Shown: in pieces, positions 8,756 to 16,471 of the stretch | How positions within the stretch are numbered: the stretch's first letter is position 1 | Layout: every line of letters starts with the position of its first letter | Assembly: GCF_018100785.1 (NCBI RefSeq) | Contig: NZ_JAGJEC010000002.1 | Span: forward strand, 744,001 to 808,000 | DNA length: 64,000 nucleotides | Direction of reading: 5' to 3' | Source: Maribacter sp. MMG018 | Lineage (GTDB): Bacteria; Bacteroidota; Bacteroidia; Flavobacteriales; Flavobacteriaceae | Notes under the pieces: model-generated | Database searches by the model: none | The model's input: the letters and a program-made list of their open reading frames with translations, nothing else | What the model was told of the DNA's origin: nothing | Program-made: the position numbers and the translations under genes

Positions 8756-8808
8756 ATTCCATGTTCAATATTCTGTGACTAATAAAACACAATAAAATGA
8801 TAATTAAC

Positions 8809-8839
8809 TTGTTATTAATTAACCTATAGCTTAATTTTG
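8809..8839 (+). promoter_or_regulatory. candidate TAC operon promoter
   Basis: TTG at 8809-8811, a 20-base spacer and TAATTTTG at 8832-8839 match the Bacteroidota -33/-7 pattern. A direct repeat AATTAAC (8802-8808, 8817-8823) flanks the TTG. The last G of the -7 element is the first base of the GTG taken as toxin start, so either the real toxin start is further downstream or this promoter is not the one used. Confidence 0.45.
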
Positions 8840-9258
8840 TGAAAAAGAAAGCAAAAGAAATTACTAAAAGTCCTGATGGCAAAAGAATTATTTGTATTGA
8901 TGTTGATAATTGGGAAGAGATATTTGAATACATTAATCAAGATGAAAAGCATCAAAAAAAATTCAAATATATATGTGGAGTAATCTTAGATGGACATAGA
9001 AATACTGATGTTTATGATAAGGAAAATATAAATAGTAATTGTAAGGATGTAACGGCAATGAAGTTTTTTAAAGGAAATGATAATGACAGGTTATACTGTA
9101 AGGAAATATCATTAGAAGATAAAACTTTCGTTATTATTGCTTGTGAATTATTCCAAAAGAAAAAAAGCCAAAAAAATAACAAAAAAAACATTCCAATAAT
9201 TAACAAGGTTGGAAAATCAGAATATGAAATCATCAGAAAAAAATATCCAAAATCTTGA
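8839..9258 (+). CDS. HigB/RelE-like putative toxin of a TAC system
   Basis: This protein of up to 139 residues is very rich in Lys and Asn. The central and C-terminal pattern (VTAMKFFKG, NDRLYCKEI, FVIIACELFQKKKSQ) matches the strand order and basic tail of RelE/HigB-type ribosome-dependent mRNA interferases, where the basic residues act on mRNA. The assignment rests mainly on this pattern and on the genes that follow: an XRE antitoxin overlapping by 35 bases and a SecB-like chaperone. The GTG start at 8839 is uncertain because a -7 promoter element ends on it, and no in-frame ATG occurs before residue 70 or so. The operon is AT-richer than its neighbours, suggesting horizontal transfer. Confidence 0.7.
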   Translation: MKKKAKEITKSPDGKRIICIDVDNWEEIFEYINQDEKHQKKFKYICGVILDGHRNTDVYDKENINSNCKDVTAMKFFKGNDNDRLYCKEISLEDKTFVIIACELFQKKKSQKNNKKNIPIINKVGKSEYEIIRKKYPKS

Positions 9259-9697
9259 TTCAGCTTTCGATAGTCTTTTTGATAATCACGAAATTGATTA
9301 TGATATAGAAGCAAAAGTAATTGCTTCAAAGGTGCTATCTCAAATCTCTGAAATAGCCGAAAAAAAACATATGAATAGAAAAACAATTGCAGAGTTAATA
9401 GGAACTTCTGCCAGTTATTTAACACAACTTTATCGAGGCAACAAATTACTCAATTTTGTTACGCTAGCTAAATTAAAAGACAAGCTTAATCTAAATATTG
9501 AAATTAAAATTAAAGAAAACAGTTATGATAATTTAGACATAGACTTTAATTATCAGAACTTAACTACTGATATTAAACATGGAAATAAAAAGACTAACTG
9601 GGGAATATATAAAAATTTAAACCCTAATAATCAAGAGGCATTTATTGGAGAATCAAAAGCTCCAATGAGAATAACAAAAAAACAATTAACAGCCTAA
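9224..9697 (+). CDS. XRE-family HTH antitoxin of a TAC system (HigA-like)
   Basis: This is a 157-residue protein starting at the ATG 9224, inside the toxin gene (35-base overlap), so translation is probably coupled. A TTG at 9209 is an alternative start. A helix-turn-helix lies at about residues 50-90 (NRKTIAELIGTSASYLTQLY, then FVTLAKLKDKLNL). The remaining 65 or so residues form a C-terminal extension with aromatic residues (NWGIYKNLN). In known TAC systems such an extension is the chaperone-addiction segment that makes the antitoxin depend on its SecB-like chaperone. That function here is inferred. It would also repress its own operon. Confidence 0.78.
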   Translation: MKSSEKNIQNLDSAFDSLFDNHEIDYDIEAKVIASKVLSQISEIAEKKHMNRKTIAELIGTSASYLTQLYRGNKLLNFVTLAKLKDKLNLNIEIKIKENSYDNLDIDFNYQNLTTDIKHGNKKTNWGIYKNLNPNNQEAFIGESKAPMRITKKQLTA

Positions 9698-10170
9698 TGA
9701 AGTTAGTAAAATCAGAGTTGATTTTAGAGGATTTCTTTATAGTAAACTCTAATTATAATTTTATTGAACCAGAAAAGGACAGCTCAATAAATCCAAAAGA
9801 ATATATCAAAGATTATGATATAGATATTGATTTCGTGGTTAGAGATATCAAGAAAGAGGATAATAAATATTTGGTTTTCGCTAAGGTCAACGTTAATAAT
9901 ATGGAAGAAAAATTACCTGGATATTCTATTTTTGCAGAAGCTGTTTCTATATTTAGTTTTGATACATCAACAAAACTTAATGAAAAACAAAAATCAGAGT
10001 TTTTATGGTCGTCTGGTGTTTCGATTTCTATTAATAGCCTTAGAGGCTATTTATCCACAATGACATCTTTTTGTCCATTGGGCAAATACGTTCTTCCTAG
10101 TGTTGATTTAACAACATTATTAAATAAAAAAAGAGAATCAATAATTAAGAGTAGTAATAAGAAGAAATAA
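9697..10170 (+). CDS. SecB-like chaperone of a TAC system
   Basis: This 157-residue protein resembles the SecB-like chaperones of toxin-antitoxin-chaperone systems. The strand FAEAVSIFSF is followed by a C-terminal segment INSLRGYLSTMTSFCPLGKY and VLPSVDLTTLL, which corresponds in position and pattern to the SecB region with LFPYARE...RGTFP...NFDAL. Its ATG overlaps the antitoxin stop by one base (TAATG), so the two are translationally coupled. In the M. tuberculosis HigB1-HigA1-Rv1957 system the equivalent protein folds and protects the antitoxin. The call by similarity is mine and was not searched. A terminator follows at 10233. Confidence 0.75.
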   Translation: MKLVKSELILEDFFIVNSNYNFIEPEKDSSINPKEYIKDYDIDIDFVVRDIKKEDNKYLVFAKVNVNNMEEKLPGYSIFAEAVSIFSFDTSTKLNEKQKSEFLWSSGVSISINSLRGYLSTMTSFCPLGKYVLPSVDLTTLLNKKRESIIKSSNKKK

Positions 10171-10232
10171 AACTTTCTTTTAATAATAAAATATATCACA
10201 ATAACTTCAAATGCCCTAATCCACATTCCCAC

Positions 10233-10256
10233 AAGTCCCTTTTCGGGACTTTTTTT
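10233..10256 (+). terminator. intrinsic terminator of the TAC operon
   Basis: The stem AAGTCCC / GGGACTT (arms 10233-10239 and 10245-10251) with a 5-base loop is followed by a T run, 63 bases after the SecB-like stop. Confidence 0.8.
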
Positions 10257-10452
10257 GTGCCCGACACAAAACAGAAACAAAAAGGGCGGGGAATTTGAAA
10301 ACAAGGTTTGCCGATAGGCAACCCCTGTTTTCCTTAGGTCTTTACAGGCTAAACACAACATCACATAAACAACTGGTTATCAAAAGAACACCGTTGTTTT
10401 TATAATCCATAATGATTAACTTTATAACTATTCCAACCCTAACAATAGAACC

Positions 10453-10830
10453 ATGAAAAGCAAAGTACTTACCGTATTGTGTGTCTTATTCGGACTAATG
10501 ATGATCAATGCCGGATTGAACAAATTCCTTAACTACATGCCCATGCCCGAAGTCTCGGAAGAGATGATGCAGGTGATGAACGGGTTTATGGCCGTAAAAT
10601 GGATTTTTCCACTGGTGGCCCTTGTCGAAATTATCGGAGGCGCCTTGATCGCCATCCCCAAGACCCGTGCCTTGGGAGCCTTGGTCATCCTCCCCGTAAT
10701 GGTAGGTATCATGGTCCACCACCTGGTACACGACATGGCGGGCATTGTAATACCCTTGGTCATGTTCGCCATCAACCTTTGGGCCATTGCCGCCAACTGG
10801 GACAAATACGCCCCTATTTTTAAGGATTGA
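10453..10830 (+). CDS. DoxX-like small integral membrane protein
   Basis: This is a 125-residue protein with four hydrophobic segments (about residues 5-25, 48-66, 72-90 and 97-115). The pattern (FGLMMINAGLNKFL at the first helix, VEIIGGALI in the second and NLWAIAANWDKY at the end) is that of the DoxX/DoxD-like superfamily of inner-membrane proteins. Members have been tied to redox stress and electron transfer, but no reaction can be assigned. It stands alone, 51 bases before an STM3941-like gene on the same strand. Confidence 0.8.
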   Translation: MKSKVLTVLCVLFGLMMINAGLNKFLNYMPMPEVSEEMMQVMNGFMAVKWIFPLVALVEIIGGALIAIPKTRALGALVILPVMVGIMVHHLVHDMAGIVIPLVMFAINLWAIAANWDKYAPIFKD

Positions 10831-10881
10831 CAACGAGAGGTTATATTTGTGTTTCCATGTCCTATTGGAAACCAATTATAA

Positions 10882-11409
10882 ATGACTGAAATCAAACTGT
10901 ACAAATCCAAAAAAAAGGCCATAAAACTGCTCTTGTTATGCACCCCTTTTGTGTTGGGGGGTATTTGGTTGTTAAGGGAAAATCCGATAGTTGGTTGGTG
11001 CAGTATCGCTTTTTTTGGAATGGGCTATGTTGCCGGGATCTATAACCTGATGGATAAAAAACCCATGATCATCATTAATGAAATCGGCATTTTTGACCGT
11101 AGTACCCATAATGGTTTTATTAATTGGGAATTGATACACAATGCCTACCCCATGAGTATAAGCGGGCAAAAATTTATTTGTCTCGTCATCGACGAAAAAT
11201 TTAAACCCTCAAAAAAGAAAAGCAAATGGTCTAAGGGCCTTGCCAAGATGAACGAAGCCATTGGGGCACAAGAATTGAATATCCAGCTAGGCCATATTCA
11301 GAAAATCGATGAAATTAAACTGATCCATTTTATTCTCTTGATGTCGCGGGCCAACCCAAGCGAAAAGGCCAGATTGGTAAAGGCCTTGGAAAGCGAAGGA
11401 TTAAGCTAA
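10882..11409 (+). CDS. STM3941-family membrane-associated protein
   Basis: This 175-residue protein has two transmembrane helices at about residues 16-32 and 38-55, followed by a soluble domain beginning KKPMIIINEIGIFDRSTHNGFINWELI. The two-helix hairpin plus a PH-like strand-rich domain (Asn-Glu-x-Gly-Ile-x-Asp then Ile-Asn-Trp) is the pattern of the STM3941 family, which has no known function. It follows the DoxX-like gene and may be co-transcribed with it. Confidence 0.7.
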   Translation: MTEIKLYKSKKKAIKLLLLCTPFVLGGIWLLRENPIVGWCSIAFFGMGYVAGIYNLMDKKPMIIINEIGIFDRSTHNGFINWELIHNAYPMSISGQKFICLVIDEKFKPSKKKSKWSKGLAKMNEAIGAQELNIQLGHIQKIDEIKLIHFILLMSRANPSEKARLVKALESEGLS

Positions 11410-11447
11410 AAACAGTGCTGTCTTTTCGTTCTACCCTTTGTAAATAG

Positions 11448-11771
11448 TTATACCCCTAGACAAGAGCCGAAACTTGGACAAATACGCGGTAGTATAACCC
11501 AAACGTGAATAAAGAACAGGATAATAAAAAGCAGGCCTATCCAAAGGGCGTGCGTAATATAAATGGCATCGCCCGTAGGTTTGATCTTGGGCCATAACAA
11601 GCCGAAAACACCTGTGGTAAACAACAAGAAAGGTATGCCCGATAAAAAAACGAGGGTTTGTACATTAAATTGGTCCTTTAATACAATAAAGAGAAGATAT
11701 CCTATAAGGATCGATAAGATCAATACGATCCAATAGATTTTTTGGGGTGTATTACTTTTAATTTTGTCCAT
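11448..11771 (-). CDS. small three-helix membrane protein of unknown function
   Basis: This 107-residue protein starts at the ATG 11769-11771 (MDKIKSNTPQ). It has three hydrophobic segments: YWIVLILSILIGYLLFIVL, then FLSGIPFLLFTTGVFGLL, then ITHALWIGLLFIILFFIHVWV. A start at 11819 would add 16 residues. I do not recognise the family. It lies convergent to the STM3941-like gene with a 38-base gap. Confidence 0.7.
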   Translation of the reverse strand: MDKIKSNTPQKIYWIVLILSILIGYLLFIVLKDQFNVQTLVFLSGIPFLLFTTGVFGLLWPKIKPTGDAIYITHALWIGLLFIILFFIHVWVILPRICPSFGSCLGV

Positions 11772-11830
11772 TTTATACGTTTTTCTAATTAACTGTTGTT
11801 TAAAAGTATTGTAAATCAATATTTTATGAT

Positions 11831-11844
11831 ATGATATATATCAT
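11831..11844. promoter_or_regulatory. perfect AT palindrome upstream of the small membrane protein
   Basis: ATGATATATATCAT is a perfect 14-base palindrome 60 bases upstream of the start of the minus-strand gene at 11771. It may be an operator, but chance is possible in such AT-rich DNA. The remainder of the 328-base gap 11772-12099 shows no gene or clear consensus promoter. Confidence 0.25.
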
Positions 11845-12099
11845 TCCAATAAAAAACAGAAATAATCTTCTACCGTTGAAAGAGGCAGTTTCTTGTATTC
11901 TATAAGTAGATCGTACTTTGTACCGTTACCGACCATAACGTTGGTGGTTCCCCCCAATTTTTAAAATACTATTATGGACCATTCGTATATAATTTCATAC
12001 ACAAATATTAATGTTGTAACTTACAGTAATACAATATATTATAGGCTTTTTTTGAGTGTTTGTAAATTAAACAACGGTCTATGGTAAAAAAGGAATATT

Positions 12100-12810
12100 A
12101 TGGACACTATTGATTTTTCGGGACTTAAGGCGATGTACGTGAATTGTACATTAAAACGTACACCAGAAATTAGCCATACCCAAGGGCTTATGGATGTCTC
12201 TATAAAAATTATGGAGAAAGAAGGGGTACAGGTAAGTCAACTAAGGTTGGTAGATTACGATGTTGCTACGGGCGTTTATCCGGATATGACCGATTATAAC
12301 TGGGAAAAGGACGATTGGCCACGATTGTTCAAAGATATTTTTGACGCGGATATTTTGGTAATTGGAACGCCTATATGGCTTGGTGAAAAATCTTCGGTCG
12401 CCCAAATGCTCATAGAAAGACTTTATAGTATGAGCGGTGAAAAAAATAAGAAGGGGCAGTATTTGTACTATGGAAAAGTCGGAGGTTGTGTGATTACGGG
12501 AAACGAAGACGGGGTAAAACATTGTGCAATGGGGCTGTTATATGCTTTACAGCATATTGGCTATTCGGTTCCTCCGCAAGCGGATTGTGGTTGGCTTGGA
12601 GAAGTGGGGCCCGGCCCTAGTTATTTGGACAAGGAATCAAATGCGGCAGAAAATGATTTTACAAACAGAAATACTACATTTATGACCTATAATTTGATGC
12701 ACTTGGCAAAATTATTAAAGGAAAACAACGGATACCCCGCCTACGGCAATTCTAGAAAAGATTGGGACAACGGTGCTCGCTGGAAATTTGAAAACCCTGA
12801 GTATCGATAG
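12100..12810 (+). CDS. flavodoxin-like NAD(P)H-dependent FMN oxidoreductase
   Basis: This is a 236-residue protein of the flavodoxin-like fold, expected to bind FMN and transfer electrons from NAD(P)H in the cytosol. The N-terminal strand and phosphate-binding loop region (AMYVNCTLKRTPEISHT), the segment DADILVIGTPIWLGEKSS contacting flavin, and GGCVITGNEDGVKH are typical of the NADPH-dependent FMN reductase family. It is followed 63 bases later by a GyrI-like protein, which may share its transcript. Confidence 0.85.
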   Translation: MDTIDFSGLKAMYVNCTLKRTPEISHTQGLMDVSIKIMEKEGVQVSQLRLVDYDVATGVYPDMTDYNWEKDDWPRLFKDIFDADILVIGTPIWLGEKSSVAQMLIERLYSMSGEKNKKGQYLYYGKVGGCVITGNEDGVKHCAMGLLYALQHIGYSVPPQADCGWLGEVGPGPSYLDKESNAAENDFTNRNTTFMTYNLMHLAKLLKENNGYPAYGNSRKDWDNGARWKFENPEYR

Positions 12811-12873
12811 TGTAGGGTACGGTCATCATCTAAATAAAGAGGTACCTTATTCTTAAATGTAGGACAAGCAAAA

Positions 12874-13338
12874 ATGAAACAAATAAAAAAAGGGAACTTT
12901 AAACTAGTTGGGTTAAAACTAGAAAACAAGACCACAAACGAAAATGGCCGCTCTAGCATAGATTGTGGCAATCTTTGGCAAAAATTTGAAACAGAAAAGA
13001 TAGTGGAGCGTATTCCCCATAAACTAAGCGAGGAGATCTACGCAGTATATTATGATTATGAAACCGATGAAACAGGTACGTTTTCTTATTTCATAGGTTG
13101 TAGAACCGAGGAGCATTCAAAAACACCTATAGAACTGAACGAACTTCTAATACCATCACAAACCTATAAAAAAGTGGTAGCCAAAGGTGCCATGCCAAGT
13201 TGTATTGCGGCGGCATGGAAGAACATATGGACTTCGGAAAGGAACCGAAAATTTGGGTTCGACTTTGAGGTCTATGATGAAAGAAGTAGGGATTGGAACA
13301 ATGCCGAAATTGATATTTTTATTTCGGTAAACGAATAA
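12874..13338 (+). CDS. stand-alone GyrI-like/AraC effector-binding domain protein
   Basis: This 154-residue protein consists of a single GyrI-like domain, the small-molecule-binding fold used as effector domain in AraC and MerR regulators and also found alone (SbmC/YtkR-like). The pattern includes IYAVYYDYETDETGTFSYFIGC in two strands and the C-terminal DFEVYDERS followed by AEIDIFISV. It has no DNA-binding domain. Stand-alone members include gyrase inhibitors and xenobiotic-binding hydrolases; the role here is open. Its pairing with a flavin reductase hints at xenobiotic handling. Confidence 0.78.
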   Translation: MKQIKKGNFKLVGLKLENKTTNENGRSSIDCGNLWQKFETEKIVERIPHKLSEEIYAVYYDYETDETGTFSYFIGCRTEEHSKTPIELNELLIPSQTYKKVVAKGAMPSCIAAAWKNIWTSERNRKFGFDFEVYDERSRDWNNAEIDIFISVNE

Positions 13339-13369
13339 TACCCTTTGGTTTAGTTAAAACATTCTTTCA

Positions 13370-14047
13370 TTAGTACTCCTGCAACAACGCTTTTACATCT
13401 GTTATCAATTGTGCGATGGAGGCTCGGTTGAGTCCGTTGTAAATACCTCTAATATGCTTGTTCTTATCTATTAGCAAGAAGTTTTCGGTATGTAAAAAGT
13501 CGTTAATATCCTTGGGAATACCAAGATCGTTCTCAACAAAATAATGGTTTCTTCCGAGGTTGTATATTTCTGTTTTATCACCGGTTACCAAGTGCCATTT
13601 ATTATTTATGACCCCGTATTTATCGGCATATTTTTTAAGCACCGATACCGAATCAATAGATGGGGTTACCGAGTGTGAGAGTAGTAATACATCATCATAT
13701 TCTTTAAAGGCTTCTTGAACCTTGGTCATATTATTGGTCATTTTAAGACAAATACCAGGACAAGTAGTAAAGAAAAAGTCGGTAATATAAATTTTGTCGT
13801 CAAAGGTCTGCTGGGTGATGGTATCGCCATTTTGATCTACCAGCTTAAAATCGGGAATTTTATGAAATTGTTTTTCCTCTTCGGTGTTGGGGGTCAACCA
13901 GTGTGGTGTAAACGACTCATCTTGATAATATGGAAGGTAATCTACCCTACTGGTTTCTGTATCTGTCGTATTTGGCCTTTTGGGTGCTTTTTTGCATCCG
14001 ACGAAACATATCGCAGCCATTGTAAGTATTATAATGTTTCTACTCAT
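13370..14047 (-). CDS. SCO1/SenC-family lipoprotein
   Basis: This is a 225-residue thioredoxin-fold copper or thiol-redox protein of the SCO family, anchored outside the inner membrane. The signal MSRNIIILTMAAICFVGC gives a lipobox Cys near residue 18. The CxxxC metal motif is CPGIC within FFTTCPGICLKM, and the conserved third ligand His is in FLHTENF. SCO proteins insert copper into cytochrome c oxidase or act as thiol reductases. I chose the ATG 14045-14047, which overlaps the stop of the upstream gene; a start at 14065 would add MKLLLG. It is the last gene of a three-lipoprotein operon. Confidence 0.92.
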   Translation of the reverse strand: MSRNIIILTMAAICFVGCKKAPKRPNTTDTETSRVDYLPYYQDESFTPHWLTPNTEEEKQFHKIPDFKLVDQNGDTITQQTFDDKIYITDFFFTTCPGICLKMTNNMTKVQEAFKEYDDVLLLSHSVTPSIDSVSVLKKYADKYGVINNKWHLVTGDKTEIYNLGRNHYFVENDLGIPKDINDFLHTENFLLIDKNKHIRGIYNGLNRASIAQLITDVKALLQEY

Positions 14048-14651
14048 CCCTAACAACAATTTCATTTTCTAATTGATAGCAAGAATTGGCTCTTCTTAAA
14101 CCAAAAATACGTCCGTTCTTGGCCTCGTAGTTTACATATAGTTTCCCATTTTGTAACCAAGCTTTTTGAAGGCCCTCTTCCCTCCCATTCTTTAAATTAC
14201 GTTCTTTTGCCAATTGTCCGTTCGGGTACCATCTTTTCTCAACACCTTCTATATTTCCATTTACATAGTTGGTTTCCTGTGCCAATTGGCCGTTTTCCCA
14301 CCAGGTTTTATAACAGCCCTCTAAGCGGTTGTTTTTATAGTGGTAGGCAGCACGTAACATCCCATTTTCTGACCATTTTTTAGTAATTCCTTCTCGCTTA
14401 CCATTAAAGAACCCTATTTTTTCGACCAAAGTACCATTACCGTGTATACTAATGGAATAGCCATTATATGGTTCGTTTTTATAATACCAAGTGCCTTCCA
14501 ATTGGTTCAGTGTAAGTTCTTCTTTAAACCTTGTTACGTTTTCTATTACAGGCTCCCCCTCATTTTGGGCTACATCTTGCGAAGTACGTTTGCATGACAG
14601 CATTAGTATGAATATCAGACCAAAAAAAATATAAATAGAAGTTGTTTTCAT
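14040..14651 (-). CDS. MORN-repeat lipoprotein (YwqK-like)
   Basis: This 203-residue lipoprotein has its lipobox at LMLSC (Cys near residue 20). The mature part holds at least six MORN-like repeats of about 22 residues, such as WYPNGQLAKERNLKNGREEG, WSENGMLRAAYHYKNNRLEG and WWENGQLAQETNYVNGNIEG. Such repeats form an extended beta-hairpin scaffold and often serve as binding or spacer modules. The family is often labelled YwqK antitoxin, but nothing here shows a toxin partner. It sits between a YHYH lipoprotein (4-base gap) and SCO (8-base overlap). Confidence 0.85.
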   Translation of the reverse strand: MKTTSIYIFFGLIFILMLSCKRTSQDVAQNEGEPVIENVTRFKEELTLNQLEGTWYYKNEPYNGYSISIHGNGTLVEKIGFFNGKREGITKKWSENGMLRAAYHYKNNRLEGCYKTWWENGQLAQETNYVNGNIEGVEKRWYPNGQLAKERNLKNGREEGLQKAWLQNGKLYVNYEAKNGRIFGLRRANSCYQLENEIVVRDE

Positions 14652-14655
14652 AGGT

Positions 14656-15444
14656 CTAGTATCCTTGATAAGGTCCTGCGAATGCTAAATAAGATCCAGT
14701 GGTGGAATATACCTCGTTGATAATGTGGTAATGGTATTCTTCCTCTCCATCGGTATACTGCGTAGTAGACACATGCCCGCCAGACTCGTCCATATCGGTA
14801 GGATAATCGCCTGTAGAGCTACATTTTCTACCATATAGGAATACTCCATCAAGTAAAATACCCACTAAATTATCGTCATCGTTCGAAAAAGCTTTGGGCT
14901 CTAGATGGTAATGGTACACCCCTGGGCCAATATGGGCACCTGTCCAGTCTAGACTAGCGGCCGCAGCATCTAGGGGACCACCACCCTCTTGATCATTGAA
15001 TATAGATGCGCCACTAACGGCAATACCAATAGTGTCAAAATCGGTAGCTACTGAATTACCAGATAGATCTGGGGTGGCATCTACCCTAATGGTAACCGCA
15101 TTGTTGTTGCTAGACATTATACTGGGGGTAACGTCTACATCTGGTTCTTCTTTGTATAGCGAATGTCCCTCGCCCCAGTACACGGTTTCGTGATTTGGTA
15201 GACCGGTGGTTTCTATAACCACCTCTGAACCATCTAAATAAATGGTTACGGCATCTGTATTAAAAGCTGAATATGCAGCATGAAGTTCGGTAACAACGGT
15301 CTCGTCCGTGTCATCGTCTTCGGCCATTTCCTCTTCAATATCGGCTTCGTCCATACTGTCATTACTGCAAGCTATAAAGGCGGTTAACGATAACCCCAAT
15401 AAAAGGATGTATATGGCAAACTTCTCAATTACATTTTTTCTCAT
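14656..15444 (-). CDS. YHYH-domain lipoprotein
   Basis: This is a 262-residue lipoprotein with a lipobox TAFIAC and an acidic linker (DEADIEEEMAEDDDTDE). It carries the YHYH motif in GPGVYHYHLEP and a second one in EEYHYHIINE. The YHYH domain is a family of secreted proteins of unknown biochemical function; the clustered His residues suggest metal binding. It leads an operon with a MORN lipoprotein and an SCO protein, which is consistent with, but does not prove, a copper-related role. A second YHYH gene is at 28074. Confidence 0.87.
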   Translation of the reverse strand: MRKNVIEKFAIYILLLGLSLTAFIACSNDSMDEADIEEEMAEDDDTDETVVTELHAAYSAFNTDAVTIYLDGSEVVIETTGLPNHETVYWGEGHSLYKEEPDVDVTPSIMSSNNNAVTIRVDATPDLSGNSVATDFDTIGIAVSGASIFNDQEGGGPLDAAAASLDWTGAHIGPGVYHYHLEPKAFSNDDDNLVGILLDGVFLYGRKCSSTGDYPTDMDESGGHVSTTQYTDGEEEYHYHIINEVYSTTGSYLAFAGPYQGY

Positions 15445-15779
15445 AAAAAGACTATTTAGTTGATATTGTTACTTAACGGGTACAAGAATAGCCATAAAAT
15501 GAAGGGGTAAAAGTAGAATTAAACGAATCGGGGATAGTTTTAAGTAAACGGGTGAATATATGCTGTAATATGATTTTGGTATCTTACAATGGATAGAAAA
15601 AACACACTTGTTTATATGCTTTCATCTTTTGATTTTAGAAAATGATGATTGTTCGTACGACGACAACCCTATACAACCCCATAAAAATCAAGGTTAAAAA
15701 CTGGTTTAAGGTGAAGGTCGGCGACTGATTTTGTTGCTTTTTTTGATATATTTGACACTTCATTTTATTTTGAACCCAC
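15445..15779 (+). promoter_or_regulatory. intergenic region with the ECF sigma gene promoter element
   Basis: This 335-base divergent gap shows no gene. The clearest signal is TATATTTG at 15747-15754, a TAnnTTTG -7 element placing the start of transcription about 20 bases before the TTG codon of the sigma gene. Nothing specific was seen for the minus-strand YHYH operon. Confidence 0.5.
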
Positions 15780-16340
15780 TTGTCCCATACAAAAAAGGTA
15801 TATACTTTATCCTTAAAGTCTTATAAGGATGTTTACGACACATTATATGTTTCATTGTGTTTGTTTGCCAAAAATTATGTCCATGATTTAGATTTAGCAA
15901 AAGATTTAGTTCAAGAGGTTTTTATAAAAGTTTGGGAAGATAAAATAGAGTTTAAGAATGAGGTCGCTGTAAAATCATACATGTATATGGCGGTCAAAAA
16001 CAAATGCTTGGATTTATTAAAAAGCAAGCAGTTTAGATCAACAGAAAATATGTCTGTTGAAGATATGGACGAATTAAATAAGGACTCTTTTTATTTAAAA
16101 GAAGTTGTTATCGAAGAAGTTTCTTCTAGAATAGAAGCTGCGATCAACACATTGCCTACAAAGTGTGCTCAGATAATACGATTGAGTATAAATGGGCTCA
16201 CAAATCCGGAAATTGCCCAACACCTGAACATTTCGGTCAATACTGTTAAGGCCCAAAAAAAGAATGCCTATAAAAGGCTAAGGCCGTTATTAAAAAATTA
16301 CTTCGCCTTAATGGCTTTTGTATTCGATTATACTACCTGA
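15780..16340 (+). CDS. ECF RNA polymerase sigma factor (FecI-like)
   Basis: This 186-residue sigma-70 factor of the Bacteroidota ECF type has region 2 (LAKDLVQEVFIKVWEDK) and region 4 (GLTNPEIAQHLNISVNTVKAQ). It would direct RNA polymerase to the promoter of the uptake locus downstream. The start is a TTG at 15780: an in-frame stop lies just upstream and no in-frame ATG precedes region 2. Weak initiation would be normal for such a regulator. A FecR anti-sigma and an STN-bearing TonB receptor follow, forming a cell-surface signalling trio. Confidence 0.9.
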   Translation: MSHTKKVYTLSLKSYKDVYDTLYVSLCLFAKNYVHDLDLAKDLVQEVFIKVWEDKIEFKNEVAVKSYMYMAVKNKCLDLLKSKQFRSTENMSVEDMDELNKDSFYLKEVVIEEVSSRIEAAINTLPTKCAQIIRLSINGLTNPEIAQHLNISVNTVKAQKKNAYKRLRPLLKNYFALMAFVFDYTT

Positions 16341-16471
16341 AAACATTCGTGTTTTTGTCTTTATTTCTTTGGTCAAATGTTAATTTTTTTAATGTTGGTT
16401 AAAAAAAATCATTTTTTTTTAACCCTATCCTATGATTTTGTCGTCTTAGATGTAAATAGTAGTGTTGATAT

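Noticed and set aside
8667-8933. An 88-codon minus-strand frame upstream of the TAC operon
   Set aside because: It overlaps the palindromes, promoter and start of the toxin gene and shows only AT-driven Ile/Ser/Phe composition.
10047-10364. A 105-codon minus-strand frame across the SecB-like gene end and the terminator
   Set aside because: It is antisense to the chaperone gene, spans its terminator and its hydrophobic run comes from AT-rich DNA.
14040-14651. Reading the MORN-repeat lipoprotein as a real antitoxin, as the YwqK label would suggest
   Set aside because: No toxin gene is adjacent. Its neighbours are a YHYH lipoprotein and an SCO protein, and it carries a lipoprotein signal, so a cytosolic antitoxin role is improbable.
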